Shown: piece by piece, positions 1 through 10,816 of the stretch
Numbering within the stretch: position 1 is the first letter of the stretch
How the letters are laid out: the number at the start of each line of letters is the position of its first letter
From: Sthenelais limicola
Taxonomy: Eukaryota > Annelida > Polychaeta > Phyllodocida > Sigalionidae
Assembly: GCA_942159475.1 (NCBI GenBank)
Contig: OW804094.1
Span: 135,146,755 to 135,210,754 of the forward strand
DNA: 64,000 bases
Reading direction: 5' to 3'
Position numbers and translations under genes: made by a program
Notes under the pieces: model-generated
Seen by the model: only the letters and a program-made list of their open reading frames with translations
What the model was told of the DNA's origin: nothing
Database searches by the model: none

Positions 1-431
1 AATCAGCCACAGGATAACAATGAACAGGAAATATTAAAACGGGGGTCAGAGTGACCACTGCCACACCTGACCAATCCCTTTGCATGGTGACCAGGTCCCA
101 TGGTTATCTCCCCTTCCCCCCTCCCAATCAATACCCCCTCCCCTGACCTTGCGGTCAGTCCCTCCCCTCCCTTCCCACATGATCAACCTTGAGATAACGG
201 TCAGACCTGGACCTCACTTGTACCTTTGGACTTTTAGTGATAAGCGATCGATGAGTGTTGTGGCGGTAAGAAAGTTGATTAGCCTCATATTTTACACTAT
301 ATTAGTAGAAGAAAATAGTGTGTATTTGTCCTCCTTGCAAATGAGTGAAATGGTTCTTGTTAAATAGCATTATTACAGTATTACAGTTGCAGTCAATAGT
401 CCAGAATGAAACATGCATCTCTTCGATTGAT
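1..431. other. Non-repetitive leader, no gene seen
   Basis: No convincing coding region. A pyrimidine-rich stretch lies at about 100-180. A 95-codon open frame overlaps it but has a proline/serine-rich start that only reflects the CT-rich DNA, so I do not call it a gene. Confidence 0.5.
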
Positions 432-434
432 ATA

Positions 435-480
435 TAAGAGAAGAGAAGAGAATTCTTTATTTGTCAAAGAATGGTAGCTT
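435..480 (-). repeat. 3' tail of a LINE-like retroelement
   Basis: Read on the minus strand, an AATAAAGAATTC signal is followed directly by repeated TCTCT/TCTTC units. The same arrangement (AATAAA-like signal, GAATTC, then a short repeated tail) recurs at 11369-11405, 11905-11941 and 15968-16030. Short simple-repeat tails after a polyadenylation-like signal are known at the 3' ends of non-LTR retrotransposons. No reverse transcriptase frame is present nearby. Confidence 0.45.
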
Positions 481-708
481 AGACAAAAAGGTTGTATGAA
501 ACAATGTTAGGGCACGAACAACATACAACATCAAATAATATCTGCACATAAAATAGGGACAGAATTGATAATCATCCCTTTTGCTATATTGTGGATGCAG
601 GTCTATAATTGTATATTTTCTTAAGATTTGACCCTTCTGTGCTATCTAGGCCTCTCTCACTCCCTAGGTATGTTAAGCTCATGATGGTAGGATGTTCTCT
701 ATATATAA

Positions 709-834
709 GGGTGAATCCGTCCGTAAATGTACAACTCCCCTTTACCAATCCTCTCAAATAATCCAAATTTGGAAAAAATACGATTCAAAATACAGTTCAA
801 CATAACAGAACAGATTTTATGAATCAAGGCAACC
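709..834 (+). mobile_element. MITE-A copy, right half missing
   Basis: The left end GGGTGAATCCGTCCGTAAAT is followed by the family-typical CCAATCCTCTCAAATAATCC and CAGTTCAACATAACAGAACAG. The match stops after GAATCAAGGCAA and no right inverted repeat follows, so the copy is truncated. Confidence 0.75.
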
Positions 835-835
835 T

Positions 836-1164
836 CACCCATAACTTTTTTATATTTACTGCAAGGGTGGCTTCAATATATGCTTTCAGGCGACTATATG
901 AGGTTTCATCAGTCTTTAAGTGCACTGTTCACATATCATATTCGTTCATGGTCAATTAGCTCCATTGAAATTCAACCCTTGGTGGCTGGCACTGTGTTCA
1001 AACACTCTGGTTGGCCTGATTGATAGAGTCTAGCTATAATGCACCACTTTTATCTTGTGATAAAGGCAACCATCAAAGGCTGTCTGTAAAACTGTGTTGC
1101 CTCTGCGTTAAGTGGTCTCTACATGTTGTTCTATATAGACGGCACATGTTGCACAACACCCCAT
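836..1164. other. No gene or repeat recognised
   Basis: AT-rich sequence between two MITE-A copies. I see no open frame with coding character and no obvious repeat match elsewhere in the window. Confidence 0.4.
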
Positions 1165-1402
1165 GGGTGAAATCGCCTGAAAATGTACAATTCCCCTTCA
1201 CCAATCCGCTCAAATAATCCAAATTTAAGTCAAAAATAAGGTTCAAGATTCTGTCCAACATAACCAAACTGATTGTTTGAATCAAGGCAATATCAAATTT
1301 ATATACTCTGATAAACCTGGTATTGACAAATTTTGATCTAATTTAACAATATTTACTAAGTATGTAGATTTGCTGATTGTACATTTTCTGAAGATCTAAC
1401 CC
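1165..1402 (+). mobile_element. MITE-A copy, complete
   Basis: Family description: a ~235-bp non-coding element with ~28-bp inverted ends. The commonest end is GGGTCAGATTTTCAGAAAAT plus GTACAATT. The interior in this orientation reads CACCAATCCTCTCAAATAA, then GTTCAACATAACCAAACAGA, then CAATGCCAAATATACTC. This copy has the variant left end GGGTGAAATCGCCTGAAAAT and right end TTTTCTGAAGATCTAACCC. It has no coding capacity. The transposase source is unknown. Confidence 0.85.
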
Positions 1403-1403
1403 C

Positions 1404-2282
1404 CTACCTCTCTACATACACTCCGCCGCAGCTATCCAAATAGTAATAAAATTGCCATTTTATTGAGGTGCTGTTATCGAGTTGATAAGAAATAACATGG
1501 TGTAGTCATAGACTTCCCTCTCTAAATAGCTCTGATTAAGGTGAAAACGATGGACTTTTTGTAGTGCCAACACCAACATATTGTCACATAAACTATCCTC
1601 CATGCAGTGGGCAGGATTAACAGCAGAACTAATCAGGGGAGTTGATTAGCTCATAATTAGCTACTTGTTACACAACCATATAAGACGGATTACATCATCA
1701 TCTCTAATCCAGGCATGTGTTACATATATCTAGGTAACTTTGTATATTGTTATTGATAAGAACAAGATAATTAATAGACAAAATTGACTTCTGGCTGTGT
1801 GAGAGGTGGTTATCTCCCGTGGGTGTAGCGATTTTGTAAGGGTGCATTGCACCCGACAACATTGCGTAGCCCAAGGGAGATTTTACAGATGCTTATCATT
1901 ATAATTATTGCTATATCATTATATAAGTATATTATAATAATATATTATATAAGTCTTTTTTCCACAAAATTATATAAGTCTTTTTTCCACAAAAATAATT
2001 ATTTAAATACGAAAAATAAGTGTCCAAGGGCAATCCTGGCCACATGAGTAGTAATTGTGGTAAGTGCATTTATAAGCATATAAATTGGGTCAGTTTTTTA
2101 AAGTGTGCTGTTTTCAAATTCATAGAGCTTGGGTAATGGTCAAAATTAAATTAAACAGAAATCATCTTTTCTCTATCAAATCGTCATATTCTAGTTCTAA
2201 GATTTCAGGAAAACTTTATTCCAACAAAATCCGACCAGTGGTTGGGCTCTTCATGGCCCATTAAAAATGACCTCCCTGTAAT
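1404..2282. other. AT-rich spacer with a 25-bp tandem duplication
   Basis: No gene seen. At 1944-1993 a 25-bp unit ending in CTTTTTTCCACAAA occurs twice in tandem. The remainder shows no recognisable repeat family. Confidence 0.5.
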
Positions 2283-4508
2283 TCTCACGTACCATGTCCC
2301 TCTTTAAGTTGGAAAAATGTGAAATCATAATTTTAATCAAATTTATTAACCGAAATGTGAGAAAAATCGGTCATTTATCATTTATGACAATTATCATGGG
2401 ATCCTAGATTTTTGAAACTCTACACAATACCTGTGCAGAATGGGAATAATACATACAAATCGGTTATCATTCATTTTTACATCAATTTCATGATTTCTTT
2501 TATCTCTTTCTTTACAAATAACCTCACAGATTTAATATGCATAGTTTCTGTTCCATTATTACAAACACACTTCCTGACATCTATTACCATCAGTTGAAGA
2601 CATTATTAAGGGTATGAAATGTCCATGCCCTTCATCAGGCTATGGAGAAACCTGTTTAAATAGGGACCTCTTACGTGAGAATTTCACCTAAAATTTCCAA
2701 CTTGTATTTTTGTATGCTAATAATCTTGTTTTTGCTTCTTTAGCAATTCTAATATCACTTAAAAGGCTAAAGTTCCATCACCTCATGTTAATCAAGCAAA
2801 TAAAGTGAGGAAATATGCAAATATGCCACTTTTCACTCGATTTTGGAAAATATCAAATATAACATCATAAGAAATATCACTATTCTACTAGATAAACCGA
2901 GAATTAACCCAAAAAAAATAATTCATCCAAGTGAAAATGATCTAATATGAAACAGATGCATGTCTAAGGCCAAGAAATCCATTAAAAACATATATTATGG
3001 TCAATTTTGTAGAAAAGTGTAATAAATCTCACGTAAGAGGTCCCTAATAACAGGTAGTATAATAAGGGCATTTTGCTCTAATAAACTCAACTTTACTGTT
3101 GTTTTAAATGGATCTCTGGCCCCTAGACACATGTATATCATCTATTAGATTTATTCCACTTGGGTAAAAAATATAATTTTGGTTTATTTTCTAGAAAAGT
3201 CATAAATCTCACGTACAAGGTCCCTATTTCAAAATGGCATATTAGGCATTTCTTCACTATCAAATTATGTTATACGGTTGTTTTGAATGAATTGTTAGCT
3301 TTGGCCACATACATATTATATATTAAATCGATTCCACTTGCAGAAAAATATATTTTTGGTCAATTTTGTGTAAAAGTGATAAATCTCACGTATGAGGTCC
3401 CTACTGGCAGGACGTATAATAAGGCCTTTTTGCTCTATCAAACAACAGATTATGTTTTTTCCCAAGTGAAATCGATCTTATATATTATGTATATATGTCC
3501 AAAGCTTAGAATTCATTTAAAACAACAGTACAACATAGTTTGATGATGAAAAAAGACCTAATACTCTACTTCAAAATAGGGACCTCTTACGTGAGAGTTA
3601 TCTCTTTTCTTCAAAATAAACCCAAAATATATTTTTACCCAAGTGGAATCAATCTAATGTATAGTATACAGACACCTATGGGTTGGATATCTATTTAAAA
3701 TGACAGTAAAATGTAGTTTGGTGGAAAAAACGGCCTTATTATGCTATCTGCCATTAGGGCCTTGTACGTGAGATTTATGATTTTTCTTCAGAATTGACCA
3801 AAATTATATTTCTCCTCCAGTGGAATCGATCTAATTATATATTGCACATGTGTCCAATGCTTAGAATTCATTTGAAACAACAATGCAACTTAGTTTGGTA
3901 ATGAATAATGCCTAATTTGCTAGTTCAAAATAGGGACCTCTTACGTGAGAGTTATCTCTTTTCTTCAAAGTAAACCCAAAATATATTTTTACCCAAGTGG
4001 AATCGATCTAATATAACATGTAAAGGTCCCTATGTGTCAGAAATCTATTTACAACAAGAGTAAAATATACTTTGAAAGAACAAAATGGCTTTATGATGCT
4101 ACCTGCCAGTAGGGACCTTGCACGTGAGATTTATTATTTATCATCAAAATGAACCAAAGGTAATTGTTCTCAGAAAGTGGAATCAATGTAATATATATTG
4201 TACATGTGTCTGAATATAAGAATAACATTTAAAACAATAAAACATTATAGATTGGTAGAGTACCAAAGCTTTTATTCTACTACGTTCTAACAGGGACCTC
4301 TTACGTGAGAATTATTATTTCCAACATAACATCTCAAGAGATCAACAGATCGAATTTGACCAGTGCCGGTCATAAGGTATCAATAACTGCAAATAGTTTT
4401 AAATTGATTCCAAACACTTCAAGTAATCATATCAAAACGAAATTGTCTCTGCAATGTAATATTTGCAGTGAATATACCTTTATAATTTGTTGGGACTTGT
4501 ACGTGAGA
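2283..4508. repeat. ~178-bp satellite-like array with an 18-bp conserved box
   Basis: The motif GGGACCTCTTACGTGAGA or a close variant occurs at 2663, 3579, 3757, 3933, 4112, 4293 and 4492 on the plus strand, and at 2283-2300, 3027-3044, 3207-3224 and 3384-3401 on the minus strand. Neighbouring boxes within an orientation block are 176-199 bp apart (178, 176, 179, 181, 199; 180, 177). The rest of each unit is also shared: CCAAGTGGAATCGATCTAAT, GTCCAAAGCTTAGAATTCAT and AAAACAACAGTA. Orientation flips near 3445-3465, where a minus block meets a plus block. Unit bodies are clearly diverged while the box is better preserved. The unit length is close to a nucleosome repeat. Function unknown. Confidence 0.85.
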
Positions 4509-5064
4509 ATATTAAATATTTAGCAAGATTTGCATTTCTCTTGACAATGGGCCCGTTGTATAAGGTTGCGAGAACCTCGTAAGTCCTCGCATCTGAGTAG
4601 TAAGTGCCTCGTAAGTTGAAAGCATGTGTATAAGCACCAGAAATTCGTATCTCCTCGTAAATACACCCTCGCATCTCCCTCTAGCTGTGCATAAGGAATT
4701 TTTTCTCGTAAATATTTCGCAAATGTCTACGAGCATTTTTAAGGCTGCGCATCTTTTCGCATGTCCTCGTAACCTGGTTTTGATTGCCCAAAAAATTAGA
4801 GGGGGAGAGAGAGGAGGGAGGAAGGAAGGCGAGCTCCTTATGTGTATGATAACTTATATACATGTGATTTCTATGTATTTCAAACGTTTGATTAAATGTT
4901 GTAGGGACATTTAGGAGTAATATGTTCATGTTCATATTTATATGAAATACCTTTTGAGGATTAACTTGTTTACTGTTTATGGGCCTTGCTAAAGGATTAC
5001 AGGGTTAATTTCTAGACCTCCTCTACTAGGGACGGGGTGAATAGCATGGCCGGGGAACCTAGTA

Positions 5065-5138
5065 ACAGTATCCATGTTATGTATGTATGTATACACGTAT
5101 ATATATGTATGCATGCATGTATACATGTATATACATAT
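5065..5138. repeat. (ATGT)n/(ATAC)n microsatellite
   Basis: Alternating TATGTATG, ATACATGT and GCATGCATGT units run up to the left end of the MITE-A copy. A matching tract (5374-5475) follows the copy, suggesting insertion into a pre-existing microsatellite. Confidence 0.8.
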
Positions 5139-5373
5139 GGGTCAGATTTTCAGAAAAAGTACAATTGGCAGCTGTACACATTTAGTAAATTCTGCCTAAT
5201 TAGGCTGCAATTTGGTCAATACTAGGTAAATTCGAGTATATTCGGCATTGCATTGATTTTAGCTATCTGTTTGGTTAGGTTGAACTGTATTTTGAACTTT
5301 ATGTTCGTCTAAAATTTGGGTTATTTGAGAAGATTGGCGAAGTTGAATTGTACATTTTCTGAAAATGTGACCC
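5139..5373 (-). mobile_element. MITE-A copy, complete
   Basis: GGGTCAGATTTTCAGAAAAA at the left and TTTTCTGAAAATGTGACCC at the right, with the standard minus-orientation interior (GCAGCTGTACACATTTAGTA, GGTTAGGTTGAACTGTATTT). It sits inside the 3.2-kb TIR segment, flanked on both sides by ATGT/ATAC microsatellite. Confidence 0.9.
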
Positions 5374-5594
5374 ATATATGTATGTACATGCATGTATGTA
5401 AGTATGTATATATACATGTATGTATGTATGTATGTATTGTATTCATGTATGTATAATGTATATGTATGTATATTGTTTTTTTCAAGTTTAAAATGATACA
5501 ATTTGACAGGAATTTACATCTGGTAATGGGTGCTCCATTCTATGATAGCCATAGTTTTTTCAGAGTGTCCCTACTACATTAAATAACATATCCT

Positions 5595-6485
5595 CCTCCT
5601 CCTTCAGTACCTCCTGGAGGAGGTAATGTAGGGGGTACTGGAGGCGTCAATTGAGGAGGTACTCGAGGGGGAACTTGAGGAGGCACTGGAGGAGGTACCG
5701 TAAGGGGTACTGGAGGAGGCACTGAAGGGGATACTGCAGGGGGTACTGGAGGATGTATTGTTATGGGTACTGGAGGGGGCACTGAAGGGGATACTGCAGG
5801 GGTTACTGGAGGATGTACTGGAGGAGGTACTGTAGGGGTACTGTAGGCGGCAATTGAGGAGCTACTGGAGGGAGAAGTTGAGGAGGCACTGGAGGAGGTA
5901 CTGGAGGCTGCACTTAAGGAGGTACTGGAGGGGTACTGGAGGCGGCAATTGAGGAGGTACTGGAGGGGTACTGGAGGCGGCAATTGAGGAGGTACTGGAG
6001 GGGTACTGGAGGCGGCAATTGAGGAGGTACTGTAAGGAGTACTGGAGGAAGTACTGTAAGGGGTACTGGAAGAGGTACTGGAGGAGGTACTGGAGGAGGT
6101 ACTGTAAGGGATACTGGAGGCAGTACTGTAAGGGGTACTGGAGGAGGTACTGGAGGGGATACTGGAGGAGGTACTGGAGGAGGTACTGGAGGGGATACTG
6201 AAGGAGGTACTTGAGGAAGTACTTGAGGACGTACTGGAAGGGATACTGGAGGGGGTACTGGAGGAGGTACTGTAGGGGGTACTGGAGGAAGTACTGTAGG
6301 GGGTACTGGAGGAGGTACTGTAGGGGGTACTGGAGGAAGTACTGTAGGGGGTACTGGAGGAGGTTTTGTATGGGGTACTGGAGGAAGTACTGTAAGGGTA
6401 CTGGAGGAGGCACTGGAGGGGATAATGGAGGAGGCACTGGAGGGGGTACTGGAAGAGGTACTGGAGGAGGTACTGGAGGGGGTTT
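5595..6485 (+). repeat. 12-bp minisatellite, G-rich on the plus strand
   Basis: About 70 imperfect copies of a 12-bp unit GGAGGAGGTACT (variants GGAGGGGGTACT, GGAAGTACTGTA). The period is a multiple of three, so long artefactual frames (up to 223 codons, PPVPPPVP on the minus strand) appear on both strands. These are not genes. The strand is purine-rich with repeated G runs. Confidence 0.92.
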
Positions 6486-6955
6486 CCACCTCCAGTAACC
6501 TCCTCTAATAACCTCCTCCAGTAACCTCCTCAAATAATCTCCTCCAGTACCTCCTCCACTACCTCCTCCAGTATCTCCTCCTCCAGTATCTCCTCCTGTA
6601 CCTCTTCATCCAGTACCTCCTCTAGTATCTCCTCCTCCAGTGTGACTGTGTCTCCTCCTCCAGTATCTCCTCTTCCAATACCTCCTGTACCTCCTCCTTT
6701 ACCTAACCCTGTATTCACTCCAGCATCTCCTACCTCTTCCAATACCTCCTCTTGTGCCTCTTCCGATACATGATCCTATAATCCCTCCAGTACCTCCTCC
6801 AGTGCCTCCTGTACCCAACCCCCTTCCTGTGACCCCTCCTTTACCTACCCCTGTACCCACTCCAGTACTTCCTCCTGCACCTTCCTCCTGTACCTCCACC
6901 AGTACCTCCTCCTGTAATTACCTCTATTACCTCCATCCAGTACCTCTATTCTAAT
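6486..6955 (-). repeat. Same minisatellite in inverted orientation
   Basis: From about 6486 the plus strand switches to the complement of the preceding unit (CCTCCTCCAGTA). It continues with more divergent CCTCCTGTACC units to about 6955. The junction reads GGGGGTTTCCACCTCCAGTA. Together with the preceding block it forms a very large imperfect inverted repeat of simple sequence. Confidence 0.88.
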
Positions 6956-7099
6956 AAACCCCACATACCCCACGTCTCCAGATATGAGGATTTATACAGC
7001 TTTCTTTTGATTTAGAATTATGGTATTTACACTTTTTTTTTGGCATCACCATTACCATTTTGCATGTTCGTTATATAAAACAAAATGCACAGCTATGAC

Positions 7100-7270
7100 T
7101 CATATATACAATTGCAATGGTCTCCATGCATGAACATCTTAGTATAAAATTATATATACCCGTATGCATACATATACATATAATATGTATATTATATATC
7201 ATATATATATACGTAAACACATGTATGCATATTGACATACATATACATACATGGATAGACATGCATGTAA
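7100..7270. repeat. AT-rich ATAC/ATGC microsatellite
   Basis: Degenerate runs of ATATAC, ACATAC and ATGCAT. A 69-codon minus-strand frame here is composed of Met/Cys/Ile/His repeats and is an artefact. Confidence 0.6.
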
Positions 7271-7896
7271 CATTGAACATGGTATAGAGCCAGTAGGACG
7301 CACTAGCTATGACGTCATGATCTGTAAGAGATCCAGATCATGGATGATGCAATAGCCAACATATTACATACATGATATATGTAAAGAATTAATCAACCAT
7401 TACGCATTATTTATCAATCATAATAACCATTCATAACTTATTATGACAATACAAGAACATTGTGATTACATATGAGAATATATATCTATGTTGATATATA
7501 AATGTGACAGATCATTAATGCTAATCTTGCTACACCATTCCAAGTTCAAATACCGTAATAAACTCTTCAATTCAAATTAAAACTTCAGATACGAGAAGAT
7601 ACGAGGAGATACGATGTGTTTATTAATACAAGTTACGAAATTGCTGCGAGGGTTGTTATGCAAACCACCCCTCGTAAGTCTGTCATATCTCGTAAGTCCC
7701 TCGTAAGTCAAAAAGATGCGATAGGATACGAGGGGATGCGAGCCATTTACGAGCGTTTTGTTATACAATGGGCCCAATAAGTACATTTTTTAAAATAAAA
7801 AGATGGTTGTGTCAATGTAAGGGCTATTGGGATCAGAGGATGACTGTATGGACACTTTTCATTTAATATTGGAATAATTATGACTAATTATGATTT

Positions 7897-8101
7897 ACTC
7901 ACGTAAGAGGTCCCTTCTTGTTGGAAAAATGAGTTTTGGACATTAAGTTAATGTACAGGCGAAAGTTGACAAGCTAGAACATTTAAATTTTAGTACACGA
8001 TAAAGCATATATACAAGGGTATATAAGAGTAATTTCATGATTTTTAAAGAAAAATAACTATTATTGCGACTGGGTATAAAAACGGGTCATCCTACGTGAG
8101 A
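7897..8101. repeat. Two further boxes of the 178-bp array
   Basis: TACTCACGTAAGAGGTCCC (7896-7914, minus orientation) and GGGTCATCCTACGTGAGA (8084-8101, plus orientation) are variants of the box in the 2.3-4.5 kb array. They lie about 187 bp apart and just beyond the right end of the 3.2-kb TIR segment, as expected if that segment split the array. Confidence 0.7.
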
Positions 8102-8787
8102 TTTATGGTTGGAATTATTTAAATTGATCTGGTGTGAGGTGGTTCATTAGTATGAAGTAAAAAAAAATTGAGGGAGACACTTTAGATACAGGACTATCCA
8201 ATAGGAGCAAATTAATGTGAATGATTGATGTCTAGAACATATGCTACATGTTTGATATCCTGGTTAATATTTATTTCATTGGAAAAATTAGGAAAGAATG
8301 CATTTTTGACATTTTTTAGGTGTAAATATTGATCAAAAGTTTTTTAAAGTATATTTGGAATGAACGATCGGGGTGAGACGAATCAAATGGCACTAAGATC
8401 ATGATTTTTCATGAATTATTAAAGAAGATATCGACGACAATGCAATATTTTAGCAAAATAGCACACTTAAAAAAACTGACCCAAATTTGCAACATTATCG
8501 CGATTATTGCGACATTGCCCGAGGGTAGTTTTGTATTTACCATACTTTCTCTCGATATTTATGGCAAAAAAAATAGTGGAAATTAATGGTGAGTGTAGCG
8601 GGTAATACACAGGCGAGCTTTGTTACCCGGTGTTTTGGGTATGAGCACCAATGCTGTAGCCTAGGGCATTCCATATTACCTGGTATATATACAATATTTA
8701 TGTGCATAATAATATAACAATGCAAACGATGTTTCCTAACTTACAAACTCAATTACATAATATACATTAGATGTCAGACCAGTCGCT
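8102..8787. other. No gene or repeat recognised
   Basis: AT-rich sequence with A and T homopolymers. Short open frames at 8401-8586 and 8537-8725 have no recognisable domain and overlap each other on opposite strands. Confidence 0.4.
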
Positions 8788-9177
8788 TCATAACGCTTTA
8801 TACAACAAAATGGTCAATACTAGGTATATCTGAGTACATTTGATATTGCCTTCATTCAAACAATCTGTTGGGTTATGTTGGACTGAATTTTGAACCTTAT
8901 TTTTGTCTTGAATTTGGATTATTTGGTAGGGTTGGTGAAGTGAAATTGTGCATTTTTTGGTGATTTCACCCATATATAGACTGAAACTACTCAAAGTTGT
9001 CCAAGGCAAACAAGGAACTTGATCCTCTGGCTTTGGTTCTTCCAAATTTTCTTCCGCTTTCTTCCGCTTTTCATCCAACTTCCGCATCCACCCTGGGCAG
9101 AGTGCATATATATAGCCACACACTACCATAATGGCCCTGTATAATGTAGATACCATAGCTTTAAATAGCGTATCCAC
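8788..9177 (-). CDS. Weak ORF candidate, C-terminal half MITE-derived
   Basis: This is a 129-codon frame on the minus strand. Its first ~65 residues are not from a repeat seen elsewhere. They include a short hydrophobic stretch (about residues 9-28) followed by a strongly charged segment, RKLDEKRKKAEENLEEPKPE. The remainder is translated MITE-A sequence (8806-8971). A possible splice acceptor (a pyrimidine-biased stretch ending in CAG) precedes the charged part on this strand. I do not recognise a family. The charged run could simply reflect purine-rich DNA. If real, it may be one exon reading into a transposon. Confidence 0.18.
   Translation of the reverse strand: MDTLFKAMVSTLYRAIMVVCGYIYALCPGWMRKLDEKRKKAEENLEEPKPEDQVPCLPWTTLSSFSLYMGEITKKCTISLHQPYQIIQIQDKNKVQNSVQHNPTDCLNEGNIKCTQIYLVLTILLYKAL
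8806..8971 (-). mobile_element. MITE-A copy, left end missing
   Basis: It begins within the family interior (ATGGTCAATACTAGGTATAT) and runs to a complete right end ending TGATTTCACCC. The left ~65 bp are absent or replaced. Confidence 0.75.
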
Positions 9178-9332
9178 TTACACGTCCAATTGGTACGACC
9201 GTCGACCGTCGACCGTCGACCGTCGACCATCCGCCCATGGCCCCCGTCCGACGGTGGCCACAGCGGACGGTGGCAGTGGACGGTCCCCGGTATCTACTTG
9301 CACGTCCAATATATATGCCAGATATTGACCGT
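9168..9332. repeat. CpG-rich palindromic repeat island
   Basis: In an otherwise AT-rich region this stretch carries tandem GTCGACC units (9197-9229) and CCGTCCGACGGTGG-type palindromes. TATCCACTTACACGTCCAAT and its variant TATCTACTTGCACGTCCAAT form a direct repeat at its two ends (9170 and 9290). No frame or RNA gene is recognised. The same vocabulary recurs at 10817-11010. Confidence 0.75.
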
Positions 9333-9448
9333 CGAGGGATAGTACTTTCATCCAGACCCTACTAGTGGTTACTCAATGTATGCTTATTTATATATATCTC
9401 TCCCAATCTCATCCCTCTCCTCTGTCCCGCCTCCCAGGCCCCTCACCC

Positions 9449-9610
9449 CTCTCTCTCTCTCTCTCTCTCTCGCTCTCTTTATCCCTCTCATCTGTCTCTC
9501 CCTCTCTACCATCCATCCCCTCTCTCTCTCTCTCTGTTTCTCCCCGTCTCTCTCTCTCTCTCTCTCTCTGGTCTCTCTCTCTCTCTAGCGCTCTCTCTCT
9601 CTCTCTCTTT
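9449..9610. repeat. (CT)n microsatellite
   Basis: Nearly pure CTCTCT runs with occasional interruptions, ending in a T run. Three overlapping Ser/Leu-rich or Arg/Glu-rich frames here are artefacts of the dinucleotide. Confidence 0.95.
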
Positions 9611-9620
9611 TTTTTATTCA

Positions 9621-10815
9621 TTTGAGGCCAATATGTATATTTATTTAATGGTTAAAACATGTAAAGGAACAGAAACATGTCTGGAAAATATGGTAGCAAA
9701 CATGATTAATCCTGTTAATCTCCCTATTAAAGATTGAAGCCTAGGCGGGAATATAGGAAGAAAATAATCCTCAAGAGAAAGCTTCAGGCTTCAGGCTCTA
9801 CATCTGTTCATTTTACTTCCATAATAATTATCGTTCCCTTTCTCTTCTAGATAATACAAATATACTATATATGATACAATAATTAAAACATGATTCATCA
9901 GCAGCAAAACCAGACTAAATATGTGATCGATTTGGTGAAATGATTCAACTAATAATTGTGGCGAAGATGCAAAAGTCTGAGGTTAGGCCTACCCAATGAG
10001 TAGAGTCGGGGAAACATGTGTGAGCAATAAGTTTGTGCTCATAATTAAGGTAATAAAACATTAATAACCCTGGAGTAATCAAACATATAAATGTCATTGA
10101 GGGTAATATTTCTACTCTGTCTAAAATATCTAGCTTAAATATATCACCCACCATATGCCCTGGCTATGTTTTTTCTTCCGACCTGATTATATTTATTATT
10201 ATTGCTCAAAAATTCTGTTTTCACTTCTGCGCCTGTTTGAGGTATTTTCCAATAATAGAATCGATTCCATAGCTCAAATATATATCACTATAACAATCAC
10301 TCAGACACTCTTAGGGCTTATTTCTACCAATTGGGAGACTTTTGAAGTCGAAATAGTCGAAATAATCACAAAAAAATACCAATAGATAACTGTAGATCAT
10401 TAGAAATGATAAAAAAATAAATGTACAAATTAATGCTAAACTATTCACCGAAATCAGGGACCAGCAAACCACACACAAATCGAAATAGTTAGTAAAAATT
10501 ACTATAATTATACATAAATCGTTAGAAATGAACAAAATAAAATTAATCTTGATAGCAACAATAGGCTATAAGAAAAGTCAGCTCGAAGTGTGATCTAAAT
10601 AATGGGAATAAAAGATAAACGATAAAAATAAAAATGTAAGCCCAGTGAACCTTGGAATAAAAAAACGCTGACTGACCCCAATTAATCTACATCAATTTAA
10701 ATCAAATAATCGTTGTACTATAAGTACTCCAAAGCACTCCCAGACATCAAGACAATGTACTCAGGCTGTGAGAGCACTAAAAAAACAGAAACAAAAAAAA
10801 TATTTTTGGATGGGG
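9621..10815. other. AT-rich stretch, no gene recognised
   Basis: No MITE, LINE-like tail or coding frame could be supported. Frames at 9945-10154 and 10311-10535 are hydrophobic translations of AT-rich DNA without domains. Confidence 0.4.
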
Positions 10816-10816
10816 T

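Larger units (their letters stand above)
4548..7776. mobile_element. 3.2-kb non-autonomous TIR element (putative)
   Basis: The left end TGGGCCCGTTGTATAA is mirrored at the right by TTATACAATGGGCCCA. Both ends carry several subterminal copies of CTCGTAA/CTCGCATC or their complements (left 4565-4775, right 7590-7760). The segment lies between boxes of the satellite array at 4492 and 7897, so it probably inserted into that array. No transposase frame is present; the interior holds MITE-A and a 12-bp minisatellite. No clear target duplication was found. It could instead be two smaller related elements flanking unrelated DNA. Confidence 0.55.

Noticed and set aside
3160..3543. 127-codon plus-strand frame
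   Set aside because: It lies entirely within the diverged 178-bp array; its internal similarity (two KVINLTYEVP-like blocks) mirrors the DNA repeat.
2283..4508. CRISPR-like array
   Set aside because: The repeated box is 18 bp but spacing is ~178 bp, orientation switches, and the sequence between boxes is itself repeated rather than unique.
5579..6742. Long proline/valine-rich or glycine/threonine-rich frames (up to 223 codons)
   Set aside because: They are translations of the 12-bp minisatellite; the period is divisible by three, so several frames on both strands stay open.
9365..9625. Ser/Leu-rich and Arg/Glu-rich frames
   Set aside because: Translation of a (CT)n microsatellite.
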